A stretch of 64,000 nt of DNA from Chloroflexi bacterium HGW-Chloroflexi-4. GTDB taxonomy: Bacteria; Chloroflexota; Anaerolineae; Anaerolineales; Anaerolineaceae. A program made the translations under genes and the position numbers. A model generated the notes under the pieces. The model saw only the letters and a list, made by a program, of their open reading frames with translations, did no database searches and was not told where the DNA came from. Within the stretch, counting starts at the first letter, position 1; each line of letters begins with the position of its first letter. Of the stretch, positions 43,311-52,972 are shown piece after piece. Location of the stretch: positions 124,001-188,000 of the forward strand of contig PHBW01000006.1 of the NCBI GenBank assembly GCA_002840715.1, written 5' to 3'.

Positions 43311-45683
43311 TTGTTTGATATCAATTTATTCCCTATAAATATTGAACAAGGTGTGGAACAAAACTCCCTGCCGGGTTTGGCTGCATTGACGCCGCCCCGA
43401 AAAACAGCGCGCGGACGTGAAAATGACGTAGTCATTGCCATGATCCAAATCAGCGGGTCTTCTGCCTTTTACGTTGAAAACTTCAATGGCTGGTTGGTAA
43501 AGAAACTTGAAAATTACTATAAAACCGCTGGGACCGTCACCTTTGCGATGAAAAGCCTAGTGGATTCATTGAATTCAGACCTGTTGGAACGCAACTTGAA
43601 AGGGATCAAGGAAGGCATCCGCATGTCTGGGGCGCTCAACCTGGTCGTGCTCAGACGTGAGTCTTTATATTTGGTAAACATTGGTCCTGCTAAAACCTGG
43701 TTTGCGGGAAGTACGGAAGCGCTTGAAATTGCTGATTCTGACAATCAAGGGCGCGGACTCGGTGTTGACCAGAATCTGGTGTGCAGATTTTCTACCTGTG
43801 AGCTTAATGAAAATGATACACTGACTCTTTCTTGTCTACCCCCGGAAATTTGGAAAGTGGATACTTTTGCCGGATGCAACACACTCACCAATGAAGCCGT
43901 CAGCAGACGCATCTACAGTCAGATGGGGTCAGATTTGAAAGCTGTGCTTCTCCGCTTTACCAACGGCAAAGGTCAAATAAGGCAAGAAAAATTACCGGGA
44001 AGAGCCCCTGTTAAAATGACCAATGAAAAAGAAGAGCCAGAGACGGTCATCCCTGAAATCAGGGTAGAACCCAGAAAACCCGCTGCCCAGGTTGAACCTT
44101 CAATTCAGACTGAACCAGAGCCTATGCCCAATGTTGATTGGAGCATACCAACATCCGAACCAGAAGAAAGCGACCAGGTTTACAGTCAGACCTACAGTGT
44201 GGAGGTCTCGGACAATAGTTATTTTGAACCGTCGACAGAACCTGTTCAAATTGAAGATAATGAGGCACCGGCAAGTTTAACGCTCAGGCGGCGTACCGGA
44301 ACACATCAGCAACCCACCAAACCCGTGCGGCTGAAACCCGAAGGTCCATCAGAGGCACAGGTGGCGGCGGGCAAGGTGACCAAGGGAATGGTTACAGGTG
44401 CCAAGGCGATCGGGTCTTCTGTCTCTAGTTTTACTCAAAAAGTACTGCCCGGTTTGGCGGATGAACCTTTAAAACTTGGCCGGGGCACATTAATTGCGAT
44501 TGCCATCGCCGTTCCCATGCTGATTGCATTACTGGCCGGAGCGGTTTATGCGCGATCAGGCAAAAGCAAACAATTTAATCAAAATTTGATTTTGGCGCAA
44601 CAGTATGCCATGCAGGCAGAGCTGCAAGTGAACGATCCGCCAGTCTACCTGGCTAGTTTGCAGCAATCCATGTTTTGGCTGGATAAAGCCGAATCTTATG
44701 GACAAACTGATTCATCGGCATCTTTGCGGGTCAAAGTGCAAGGTGAGCTTGATATTTTACAAGGCGTGCAGCGACTTGAAATGGTTGAGGTGATCCCTGG
44801 CGGTTTGCCGGCAGGTTCTGTGGTCAGCCAAATTTTGGCGACTGCCACAGATCTTTACCTGCTCGATTCAACCAGCGGCACGGTAAAACGCTACTCAATG
44901 GGCAGTTCAGGCTATCAACTTGATGAAGCCTTCAATTGCGGACCTGATGAAAAGAATCCGCTCAATAATCTGGGCAAGATTGTAGATATGGCTGCGGTGG
45001 ATGTTAACAACACGTTTAAAGCCACCATTCTGGCAGTGGATGGATCAGGCAACATCGAATTTTGTGTGCCAGGCACGGCTGGCATCACCAGTGCGTTAAC
45101 TCAACCCGATCAGGGTTGGAAGAGTTTGAAATCCATCTCCATTTTTAATAATTATTTATATGTTCTGGATATAGCCGGAAACGCGGTCTATCGCTATGAA
45201 GGCAACGGTGTGCAGTTTGAAAACAAACCGACGCTATATTTTGACAACCAGATTCCAGCCTTGACCGAAGCCATTGATATTGAGGTCAACGGCGACGAGT
45301 TATACATTTTGCGCAGCAACGGTCAAATGGTTGAATGCACATACAGCCACATGAAAGATTACAAACTGACCGAGTGTCTCGACCCTGCTCCTTACGGCGA
45401 TATGCGCACCGGCCAGGAGCCTGCGGCGATTAATTTTCCTGAGGCAAAATTTGTCCAAATGCGCATGACTGCCGCTCCGGATTCTTCAATTTATCTGTTG
45501 GACGCCACAGGCAAAGCCATGTACCACTTCAGTTTGCAGCGCAACCTGCAAAAGATTCTGCATCCGCGGTTCGTGGACGGTGTCAATCTTGACCGGGTCA
45601 CCCCTACGGCAGTAGCAGTTTCTTCTGCGAGGATTGTCTTTCTGGCATTTGGCAGTCAGATCTACTACGCACCTCTACCCTAA
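43311..45683 (+). CDS. large single-pass membrane protein with PP2C-like N-terminus
   Basis: A 790-residue protein. Residues 1-220 resemble a degenerate PPM/PP2C-type fold (NDVVIAMIQISGSSAFYVE, GALNLVVLRRESLYLVNIGPAKTW, ENDTLTLSCLPPEIW) without the usual metal-binding Asp residues. Residues 230-390 are an acidic, Pro-rich linker. One helix follows at about 393-413. The C-terminal 375 residues lie outside and show repeated beta-hairpin units (LYLLDSTSGTVKRYSM, LYVLDIAGNAVYRYEG, IYLLDATGKAMYHFSL) typical of a beta-propeller. The TTG at 43311 with GAGGA is preferred to a TTG at 43251. It is divergent from the HerA-like gene and probably works with it. Confidence 0.72.
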   Translation: MFDINLFPINIEQGVEQNSLPGLAALTPPRKTARGRENDVVIAMIQISGSSAFYVENFNGWLVKKLENYYKTAGTVTFAMKSLVDSLNSDLLERNLKGIKEGIRMSGALNLVVLRRESLYLVNIGPAKTWFAGSTEALEIADSDNQGRGLGVDQNLVCRFSTCELNENDTLTLSCLPPEIWKVDTFAGCNTLTNEAVSRRIYSQMGSDLKAVLLRFTNGKGQIRQEKLPGRAPVKMTNEKEEPETVIPEIRVEPRKPAAQVEPSIQTEPEPMPNVDWSIPTSEPEESDQVYSQTYSVEVSDNSYFEPSTEPVQIEDNEAPASLTLRRRTGTHQQPTKPVRLKPEGPSEAQVAAGKVTKGMVTGAKAIGSSVSSFTQKVLPGLADEPLKLGRGTLIAIAIAVPMLIALLAGAVYARSGKSKQFNQNLILAQQYAMQAELQVNDPPVYLASLQQSMFWLDKAESYGQTDSSASLRVKVQGELDILQGVQRLEMVEVIPGGLPAGSVVSQILATATDLYLLDSTSGTVKRYSMGSSGYQLDEAFNCGPDEKNPLNNLGKIVDMAAVDVNNTFKATILAVDGSGNIEFCVPGTAGITSALTQPDQGWKSLKSISIFNNYLYVLDIAGNAVYRYEGNGVQFENKPTLYFDNQIPALTEAIDIEVNGDELYILRSNGQMVECTYSHMKDYKLTECLDPAPYGDMRTGQEPAAINFPEAKFVQMRMTAAPDSSIYLLDATGKAMYHFSLQRNLQKILHPRFVDGVNLDRVTPTAVAVSSARIVFLAFGSQIYYAPLP

Positions 45684-45706
45684 GCTGAGTTATCGAAAGG
45701 TCGCTT

Positions 45707-46822
45707 ATGTCTGTTTGGGAACAGATTGACCAGCCAGTTTTGCTGATTGATGAAGCCATTGCGCGTGCTAATATAGAGCGCATGGCGGAACGGGCAAAAG
45801 AAAGAGCCGTTACATTTCGGCCACATTTCAAAACCCATCAATCTGCACAAATCGGCGAGTGGTTCCGCGAAGCGGGAGTGGAAAAGATTACCGTTTCATC
45901 TGTTGAGATGGCTGAATATTTTGCCAATCACGGCTGGAAAGATATTTTGATCGCCTTTTCAATGAATCCGCGTCAAACCAAACGCATCAATGCGCTGGCC
46001 AGACGGGTTCATCTAGGCATCTTAATCGAAAACATGGATGTACTGCCGCCGATTTATTTGTTTGGCGTGGAACCATTGGATGTATGGCTCAAGGTGGATG
46101 TTGGCAATGGCCGCACCGGGGTAGATTGGCAGGATAAAAAAGGACTTCACGAGATTTGTGAAGTGGTTACAAGAATTCCGCGCTTGAGATTGACAGGCTT
46201 ATTAACCCATTCGGGACATTCATACCATGCCGGCAGCCCTGAAGTTGTGAACATTATCTTCCGTGAGGGTGTTGACCGCTTGAACCAACTGAGGGATGAT
46301 CTTGAAGCGGCAGGATTTAGCGGATTAAAGGTTTCGGTGGGGGATACTCCTGGCTGTTCGCTATGTGAAGATTGGTCAGGCATTGATGAGGTCAGACCCG
46401 GCAATTTTGTTTTGTATGATGCTCAACAAGCCAATGAGGGGTCGTGTGAAATTGAGAATATTGCCGTCGCACTGGCGTGCCCGGTGGTGGCAAAACACCC
46501 CACTCGACGTGAGGTGGTGGTTTACGGCGGCGCGATCCATTTATCGAAAGATTATCTGGAAGTGGAAGGAATTATTTCTTACGGTTTGCCAGCATTGGTT
46601 AGAAATGATTGTTGGGGTGATCCCATACCGTACGCGAGAGTGGACAGGCTGTCTCAGGAACATGGTATCTTATGGATCCCCGGACCTGAGTTTGAGCAGA
46701 TCGCGGTAGGCGACCTGGTGTGTATCCTGCCGGCGCACTCGTGTTTGACCGTGCAGTCAATGGGGGATTATTTGAGCTTAAATGGTGAAAAAATTACCAC
46801 TTTCAACAAAAAAGCAGCCTAA
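45707..46822 (+). CDS. D-threonine aldolase/D-serine dehydratase-type PLP enzyme
   Basis: A 371-residue fold-type III PLP enzyme. The cofactor Lys is in FRPHFKTHQSAQIG (about 47), followed by the alanine-racemase-type barrel and a C-terminal beta domain. LPAHSCLTVQ (about 346) provides the His and Cys that bind a divalent metal in this family. DVGNGRTGV and GLLTHSGHSYHA are conserved neighbours. It likely cleaves or dehydrates a D-amino acid with a beta-hydroxyl; the exact substrate is open. It starts 23 bp after the membrane protein gene. Confidence 0.88.
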   Translation: MSVWEQIDQPVLLIDEAIARANIERMAERAKERAVTFRPHFKTHQSAQIGEWFREAGVEKITVSSVEMAEYFANHGWKDILIAFSMNPRQTKRINALARRVHLGILIENMDVLPPIYLFGVEPLDVWLKVDVGNGRTGVDWQDKKGLHEICEVVTRIPRLRLTGLLTHSGHSYHAGSPEVVNIIFREGVDRLNQLRDDLEAAGFSGLKVSVGDTPGCSLCEDWSGIDEVRPGNFVLYDAQQANEGSCEIENIAVALACPVVAKHPTRREVVVYGGAIHLSKDYLEVEGIISYGLPALVRNDCWGDPIPYARVDRLSQEHGILWIPGPEFEQIAVGDLVCILPAHSCLTVQSMGDYLSLNGEKITTFNKKAA

Positions 46823-46824
46823 GA

Positions 46825-48024
46825 TTAGCCGCTGATGAGGGTGATTGGCACCGTTGAAAAGGTAACTAAAAAGATAATTAGCGTAATAATGCCCAAGAAT
46901 TTTCGGAGAGGGTCCAGTTCTGTGATCTGGTCTTTGGGTTCAGCATAAGCCCTGCCAAACAAGAAAATGATGCCCGCCCAAAGCCACCAGCCTGACCATA
47001 AAAATCCAAGACCTGCGAGCGCTGCGATGATGAAAGGCAGCAATTGAGCTGCTTTTTTCTTACCAAAAAGCAGGTAGAAAACGTGACCACCATCCAATTG
47101 ACCGGCGGGGATCAGGTTTAGTGAAGTAATCAACAAGCCTGCCCAACCTGCCCAGGCGACAGGGTGGATCATAACATCCAGTCCACCAAGGGGAAAAGGA
47201 TGTGCGGTAAAGAAATATTTAATCCAGTAAAGCCAGGGTTCAGTTTCGCCATAACTAAGGGGCTGCGGCAGGACTTGACCGAAGCGCAGGTATTTCAGCA
47301 GCAGATAAGTGATTGAATTGCCCTCAATTTGGAATCCCTGACCAGCGGTTAGTATTGTTGGAATCCTGTCCAACTGGGAAAGGGAAAGACCGATCATGAT
47401 CACAACCAGCGATACGATATAACCTGCTATCGGACCAGCTACGGCAATATCCATCAATGAGCGTTTGTTCTTGGGTGCGTCTTTCATGCTAATAAATGCG
47501 CCCATGGTGCCGAAGGCAGTGAATGGCATGGGGATGAAAAATGGCAAGGTTACTTTGCTGCCGTGGGCGCGTCCGGCCAGGTAATGGCCAAACTCGTGGG
47601 TGGCTAAAATGGCAAGAAAGCTGACCGCAAACGGCCAACCAGTGTTAAGGATCAGCAAAACCGCTTGTATGGGGTCGGATGGTAGAGTTTCAATATTGGT
47701 TAATGCCCCCGAGGCGATCACGCTTATCAAGGTCAAGATAAACATAACCAGGTTAATCAAAGGACGATTGGATTTTGGTTCGGGGGCAGATTTGATGATC
47801 AAAATGATGTGCTGACCGTCTTCCACACGGAAGAGGGGGGTTAAGCCCATGGGTTGCAGCGATGCAGCAAGTTGGTCGTAAGCTTGCGCGGAATCAGGCG
47901 CGATGAGGCGTCCGCGGTAGCGCATGAGATATGGTTCTTTGGCTGAACCGATGGTGAAATCCTCAATGGCGAAAATCCGTCTGATGAAGGTATCCCAAAC
48001 TGTGTAATCAGGGGTGCTATCCAT
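46825..48024 (-). CDS. site-2 protease family (M50) membrane metalloprotease
   Basis: A 399-residue intramembrane zinc protease. The N-terminal 80 residues are cytoplasmic. The zinc motif HEFGH is in LATHEFGHYLAGRAHG (about 142). The third metal ligand is in LIPAGQLDGGHVFYLLFG (about 307), a form of the NPDG motif. About eight helices are visible. The domain layout resembles plant EGY and bacterial EGY-like proteases rather than RseP, since no PDZ domain is seen. It is convergent with the D-amino-acid enzyme gene, with 2 bp between the stops. Confidence 0.9.
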   Translation of the reverse strand: MDSTPDYTVWDTFIRRIFAIEDFTIGSAKEPYLMRYRGRLIAPDSAQAYDQLAASLQPMGLTPLFRVEDGQHIILIIKSAPEPKSNRPLINLVMFILTLISVIASGALTNIETLPSDPIQAVLLILNTGWPFAVSFLAILATHEFGHYLAGRAHGSKVTLPFFIPMPFTAFGTMGAFISMKDAPKNKRSLMDIAVAGPIAGYIVSLVVIMIGLSLSQLDRIPTILTAGQGFQIEGNSITYLLLKYLRFGQVLPQPLSYGETEPWLYWIKYFFTAHPFPLGGLDVMIHPVAWAGWAGLLITSLNLIPAGQLDGGHVFYLLFGKKKAAQLLPFIIAALAGLGFLWSGWWLWAGIIFLFGRAYAEPKDQITELDPLRKFLGIITLIIFLVTFSTVPITLISG

Positions 48025-48206
48025 AGTTCTCCAGCGCTTTCTTTGTCATAAGGATTAAAGAATACCCTTGCCGAAGGTTTTTGGCAAGACACAAAAAAGA
48101 TATCAACCAGGAATATTCAATAAAATATATAATATTGGAAATGTCATTTATGAACCATATAATTATGACTTATTGGCAAGTTTGGAAAAAATTCAGGTAA
48201 TAATAA

Positions 48207-50900
48207 ATGAATTTTCAATTATACAAATCAAAATTGGCAATTCCCATTACAAGGGCGCGATTGATAGCCCGCCCCCGATTGATGAGCATCATGGATGAAC
48301 TTTGGGGTTCAGGAGTCAAAGCAGCTTTAATCTCTGCTCCGGCTGGTTTTGGAAAAACAACCCTGGTTGCCCAATGGTTGAAAACGCAACCTGGGCTTGC
48401 ATCTGTTTGGCTTTCTTTGGATGAAGAAGATAATCAGGCTGACCGTTTTTTTCAATACTTTTTTTCAGCAATTGACTCTTTGTTTCCAAGTGTTGCAGAG
48501 AGAGCCCAACAACTTGTCAATTTGCCTGGTTTAAGCCTTGAAGAAATAATGATGTCATTGAGTAATGAGTTGTTGAAGTTGTCTGTTCCATTTGTCTTGA
48601 TTCTTGATGATTTGCATGTCATCACGAATCAACATCTCCATCGGGCTTTAGTAAGTTTACTCAATACTCTTCCATCACATATGCGGGTCATAATATTGTG
48701 CCGAGAAGACCCGCCTATCCAAATTTCCCGACTCCGTTCTCGAAACCAATTGATTGAAATACGACAACAGGATTTGAGGTTTTCTCAACCAGAAGCTACG
48801 GATTTTCTAAATCAATGCATGAAATTGCAGCTAAGCCCAATACAGGTGGATTTACTGGAGAACAGAACAGAGGGATGGATTGGCGGACTTCAGATGGCTG
48901 GGTTATCACTTCAGAAAACAAAAGACAATGACAAGTTCATTCGTGATTTCTCGGGTTCTAATTATTACATCATGGATTACTTGCTGGATGAAGTATTTAA
49001 TACCCAATCCGAAAATTTGAGAGGTTTTTTACTTAAGACAAGTGTTTTAGATCGTATGACTGCAGAATTATGCTCTGCTGTCACTCAAAAAACAATAAAA
49101 GAATCACAAGATCTATTGGATCAACTTATCAATAATAATATATTCATTTTTGCATTGGATGATGAGAGGCAATGGTATCGATATCATCACCTGTTTAAAG
49201 ATTTATTGTTTTCAAGGTTGTGTGAAGATGAACATTATTCCCGGTCTCAATTACTTCTGTCAGCCTCTCACTGGTATGAAAATAAAGGCGATTCATTGTC
49301 CGCGGTGGAATATGCTTTTAAGGCGAATGATTTTCAACGGGTGGCAGATCTAATTGAACAAAATATCTCAGAACACTGGCAAATTTCTAACAGACATTTC
49401 ATGTTTTTTGTGAATCGATTGCCAAACGAAATTATTATTAGCCGTCCAGCGTTAAGTCTTCAGAAAGCCTGGACTTGTGTTTTAAGTTCAAAAATGCATG
49501 AAGCACAACAATTTATTGAAGCAGCTGATAAACAACTTAGCGCTCGCAACCGATTTGAAGAACCCGGTGATGATACAAATCGTGGATTTGTAAAAATATT
49601 AAAAGCTTATTTGTCTGATTATTTCAACTATCCCGTGGTAATGGATAAGAATCTACTATCCGCCATCGATTTAATTCCTGAAAGTAACATTGGTATGCGC
49701 AATAGTGTTGAAGTTGTTATGGGAACAATTTGCTACATGGAGGGAGATTTTCAAAAAGCCTTAAGATTTTTTGAAAGTGCAATTTCGAGAGATAAAAAGC
49801 ACAATGGCACGAACGCTATTCCAGTATCAGTTTGGCGTATGGTTTGGGTGTTGCAAAAGAAGGGAAACCTTAGCCAAGCATTGATGATCATAACCGAAAG
49901 TGAAAAATATCTTTCGCAACACGGAAAAAGAAGGTTTTATATTGGTGGTGTAATTTATCTCTTATGGGCGGAAATTCTTATTGAATGGAATAGATTGGAT
50001 GAGGCCCAAGCCCAGATATCCGAAGGAATGCGGTTGTTGGAGGACTGGCCGTTACCACACGCATTATGCTTTGGATATTGTTTGCTTGCCCGCCTTCAAA
50101 TAGCCCGAAATAATTTTATTGAAGCACGAGCAACCTTATCTATTGCAGAAGATTTGGAAATTAAAAATGAGTTACATCCTGAAATCAGGAATATTCTGGA
50201 GCGAACTCAAATCCAACTATGGCGATGTGAGCGAAACTTGATTGCATTGAATCAATATATGCAAAAATTCACCAGCGAAAATGCATTTAATTACCATTCC
50301 CGGAATGTTTCACATCTCCTTCAAATATCCAAAGCCTGTTTAATATTAGGCAAATCAGACCTTGCGATTATTCTGTTAGGGCAGTTGCTGGATTTGGAAG
50401 CGAATCACAAAGGCACATTAATTGAAATATTAATCTTACATTCAGTCGCCACCAAAAATGATGTAAATTTGGCTCTTCAATCTCTTGATCGGGCTTTGAA
50501 TTTGGCACAGCCAGAAGATTATTATCGAGTTTTCATTGATGAAGGTGAACCTCTAAAAATATTGCTTCAAAACTGGCTCAGCAAATATTCAAAAGATAAC
50601 AATGGACCGTTCGTAAAATATGTTCGAAATCTTCTGAAAGGGTTTAACATCACTCATTTGAAGAGTAATCAAAGAAGCCAAGTTCATAATTTAATTGAAC
50701 CTTTAAGTAAACGCGAACTTGAGGTATTACGTCTTCTAGCAGAGGGTTTGACTAATCAACAAATTGCGAATAAATTGTTTATTTCAATCCGCACAGTAAA
50801 AAAACATGTTGAGAATATCCATGGAAAGCTTAATGTGCAAAACCGGACACAAGCTGTTTCGACTGCACTTTCGTTGGGGTTATTAGATTCTCCCAGATAA
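48207..50900 (+). CDS. MalT-like LuxR family ATPase regulator (LAL)
   Basis: An 897-residue transcriptional activator of the STAND/LAL type. N-terminal NTPase: Walker A SAPAGFGKTTLVAQW (about 46-60), Walker B VPFVLILDDLHVI (about 130). A central TPR-like solenoid spans about 350-800. The C-terminal LuxR helix-turn-helix is at about 832-893 (LSKRELEVLRLLAEGLTNQQIA, TVKKHVENIHGKL). It probably binds a small inducer through the solenoid. The gene is much AT-richer than those around it, as are the next two small genes. Confidence 0.92.
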   Translation: MNFQLYKSKLAIPITRARLIARPRLMSIMDELWGSGVKAALISAPAGFGKTTLVAQWLKTQPGLASVWLSLDEEDNQADRFFQYFFSAIDSLFPSVAERAQQLVNLPGLSLEEIMMSLSNELLKLSVPFVLILDDLHVITNQHLHRALVSLLNTLPSHMRVIILCREDPPIQISRLRSRNQLIEIRQQDLRFSQPEATDFLNQCMKLQLSPIQVDLLENRTEGWIGGLQMAGLSLQKTKDNDKFIRDFSGSNYYIMDYLLDEVFNTQSENLRGFLLKTSVLDRMTAELCSAVTQKTIKESQDLLDQLINNNIFIFALDDERQWYRYHHLFKDLLFSRLCEDEHYSRSQLLLSASHWYENKGDSLSAVEYAFKANDFQRVADLIEQNISEHWQISNRHFMFFVNRLPNEIIISRPALSLQKAWTCVLSSKMHEAQQFIEAADKQLSARNRFEEPGDDTNRGFVKILKAYLSDYFNYPVVMDKNLLSAIDLIPESNIGMRNSVEVVMGTICYMEGDFQKALRFFESAISRDKKHNGTNAIPVSVWRMVWVLQKKGNLSQALMIITESEKYLSQHGKRRFYIGGVIYLLWAEILIEWNRLDEAQAQISEGMRLLEDWPLPHALCFGYCLLARLQIARNNFIEARATLSIAEDLEIKNELHPEIRNILERTQIQLWRCERNLIALNQYMQKFTSENAFNYHSRNVSHLLQISKACLILGKSDLAIILLGQLLDLEANHKGTLIEILILHSVATKNDVNLALQSLDRALNLAQPEDYYRVFIDEGEPLKILLQNWLSKYSKDNNGPFVKYVRNLLKGFNITHLKSNQRSQVHNLIEPLSKRELEVLRLLAEGLTNQQIANKLFISIRTVKKHVENIHGKLNVQNRTQAVSTALSLGLLDSPR

Positions 50901-50998
50901 ATCTTAAACACAATAGAAAAAATACGCCTTTTGGACACTGCCTTTACGCCCTCCAATAGGCTATGCTGTTGTTAACATTTTTTGTTCAGGAGAATAAA

Positions 50999-51391
50999 AT
51001 GAAAGGAAAAACAATGAACACTTTTTCACACCTTATTTTGCCCCTCTTGCTGGGGTTGGTTGTTGCAGTTATCGTTTTTGCGGCAATCTACGAGAAAAAC
51101 CTTCCGCTGATCAGCACACCACGCGCAAGTTTAATCGCACTGTTAGTCGTTGGAATGGCAATGTGTATGGGAGGTATCGGCCAGGTTGGAATAAGCGGGC
51201 GATGGGCATCACCACTTGCGTTTGTTGGAATGGTTTTAGGAATAATCCTTTTGGTAATTATAATTTCTGGCTTAGCAGGGTGGAAACTACCTTTGATTGC
51301 CAATCAAATTCAAGCCATAAAGGCTGTGGGAATATTAATTGCTGTAAAGTTTGTTATTGGTACGGCAGGATTCTTTTTTCATTGGCTGTAA
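50999..51391 (+). CDS. small four-helix membrane protein
   Basis: A 130-residue membrane protein with four hydrophobic segments covering most of the chain (LILPLLLGLVVAVIVFAAIY, IALLVVGMAMCMGGIGQVG, PLAFVGMVLGIILLVIIISG and a last one near 108-128). No named family is recognised. ATG at 50999 follows CAGGAG; an internal ATG five codons later is possible. It may be the target of the LAL regulator upstream and is tightly linked to the next small gene. Confidence 0.7.
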   Translation: MKGKTMNTFSHLILPLLLGLVVAVIVFAAIYEKNLPLISTPRASLIALLVVGMAMCMGGIGQVGISGRWASPLAFVGMVLGIILLVIIISGLAGWKLPLIANQIQAIKAVGILIAVKFVIGTAGFFFHWL

Positions 51392-51393
51392 CC

Positions 51394-51612
51394 ATGATTA
51401 ATTATGAGATCATCATAAAAGAATCACTGGATGCAAGCTGGTCACACTGGTTCGAGGGGTTGAATGTTCAACCCCTCAACATTGGAAATGAACTGATCGG
51501 CACTGTCATACAAGGAAGCTTACCAGACCAGGCTGCACTGTTTGGAGTATTAAGTCAGGTACGCGATCTAAACTTAACTCTTTTGGAAGTAAAAACGAAG
51601 AAAAATCCCTAA
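51394..51612 (+). CDS. small conserved protein of 72 residues
   Basis: The ATG at 51394 lies 2 bp after the preceding stop. The product is acidic to neutral and soluble: MINYEIIIKESLDASWSHWF at the start, then GTVIQGSLPDQAALFGVL and a C-terminal RDLNLTLLEVK. The pattern GxLPDQAALxGLLxxxRDLxLxLLEV is one I know from many small proteins encoded in environmental genomes, but no function is assigned. It is translated from the same message as the membrane protein upstream. Confidence 0.7.
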   Translation: MINYEIIIKESLDASWSHWFEGLNVQPLNIGNELIGTVIQGSLPDQAALFGVLSQVRDLNLTLLEVKTKKNP

Positions 51613-51652
51613 GAGAAAGATAATATAGAGTAAATGCTTATTGGGGTTACTT

Positions 51653-52198
51653 TTAAAAAAGGAAAGGCAGCCAGGCAGAGACAGCAGGCGCCAGGGCAAA
51701 AAAGCCAAATGCAGCCAGGATGCCCAAAAGGATGCCGGCCAGAACGTCTGAGAAATAATGTACGCCCATGGCTACTCTGGCGAGGCTCACCAGCGGTGCC
51801 CAAATGATCAAGGCGATGGCAAACCACAATGGACCGATTAACGCGGCCAGGGTGGCCAGCATGGCGGTACGGGCGGCGTGACCGGAGGGGAAAGAATGCG
51901 GATCGCTCTTGCGATAAATGGCGCCCCATTCGCCTTCAGGGCGGCGGCGTTTGAAACTGAACTTAATGATCAGAACCAACACGGCAAGGGCGATGGTGCT
52001 GGCGGCCATGACGGCCATGGTGTGGTGCCATGCATCTCGTCTGACCAGCCAAACGACGAACAAGACTGCCAAAATGAACCATGAATCACCCGAATGGGCA
52101 AAAAAGATGCCCACAGGTCGAATCTTGTTGCCAGATTCTTTTAAACGTAAGGCAGACGTAATTTTCTCGTCAAGCGAGATGATATTTTTCCAAAGCAT
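51653..52198 (-). CDS. PAP2 family phosphatase
   Basis: A 181-residue membrane phosphatase. The three family motifs are KFSFKRRRPEG (KxxxxxxRP, about 82-90), PSGHAART (about 109-116) and SLARVAMGVHYFSDVLAG (SRx5Hx3D, about 147-165; the usual Ser-Arg is spaced as Leu-Ala-Arg here). Likely substrates are undecaprenyl diphosphate or phosphatidic-acid-like lipids in the membrane. It lies just downstream of the nucleotidyltransferase gene on the same strand (10 bp). Confidence 0.9.
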   Translation of the reverse strand: MLWKNIISLDEKITSALRLKESGNKIRPVGIFFAHSGDSWFILAVLFVVWLVRRDAWHHTMAVMAASTIALAVLVLIIKFSFKRRRPEGEWGAIYRKSDPHSFPSGHAARTAMLATLAALIGPLWFAIALIIWAPLVSLARVAMGVHYFSDVLAGILLGILAAFGFFALAPAVSAWLPFLF

Positions 52199-52208
52199 GG
52201 GGTCTATT

Positions 52209-52970
52209 TTACCTCAAGAGATCGGCTTCAACCATTTCAAACTGGAAGGGCTTATCCACATCCATGCCGACCTCGGCGAAGGGCACACGCACTGCCTTGC
52301 CGGTAATACCCAGGCGCTTGCAGACGCGTGAAGCCACCTGATCGAGATTGAGGAAACCTAGCATTAGTCCCAACAGGCTGTCAATCCCAATCATTCCGGC
52401 TTGCTTGAGCGGATTTTTGCGGGCTTTGATCAATTCTTTCCAGAGTGCGTCGGGCTGCAACACGGCTCGTTTGCTGAAAGCATTGAGATCCCCGCCGCAG
52501 ACTTCTTCATTTTTGACTTTGATGTAGGTGCGTTTTGAACCCGGAAATCGTTTTTCCATCACGGCGCGTCCAACCACACCGTAGTAGATATCAAATTCTG
52601 CTTTTTGATAAATTGAAACCAGATGATCAATGATTTCGGGGGTGATTGCGGGAATATCCGCCGAGAAAGAGGCTACATGTGTCTGATTGGGATGGACTTC
52701 ATTCAATTTTTGCGAACCGCGTTGAATGTTGCCAATTAATGTGCCTTCATCCGGCAGGGTGATGAGTGGCTTGCTGCATTGCAGGGCAGATGTGTCTTCA
52801 ATGCCTATTAACACTACTGTGTCAATTAACTTTGACGCCGAGATGGCATCCAGCACCCACTGCACCATGGGTTTGCCCGCGATGGGGAGCATCGATTTCA
52901 ATCCGCCTTCGGAAAGGGCGCTTAAGGGGTCGTCGGTGGATTTTCCGCCAGCTAGTACAATGGCATCCAT
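52209..52970 (-). CDS. MobA-like/NDP-sugar-type nucleotidyltransferase
   Basis: A 253-residue NTP-transferase fold. The N-terminal LAGGKSTDDPLSALSEGG followed by KSMLPIAGKPMVQWVLDAI is the nucleotide-binding signature with the activating Lys. SFSADIPAITPEII (about 97-110) carries the metal-binding Asp. The motif is closest to MobA/CofC-like transferases, but the substrate is not clear. It is 2 bp after the unknown gene at 52973, and the pair may act together. Confidence 0.82.
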   Translation of the reverse strand: MDAIVLAGGKSTDDPLSALSEGGLKSMLPIAGKPMVQWVLDAISASKLIDTVVLIGIEDTSALQCSKPLITLPDEGTLIGNIQRGSQKLNEVHPNQTHVASFSADIPAITPEIIDHLVSIYQKAEFDIYYGVVGRAVMEKRFPGSKRTYIKVKNEEVCGGDLNAFSKRAVLQPDALWKELIKARKNPLKQAGMIGIDSLLGLMLGFLNLDQVASRVCKRLGITGKAVRVPFAEVGMDVDKPFQFEMVEADLLR

Positions 52971-52972
52971 GT

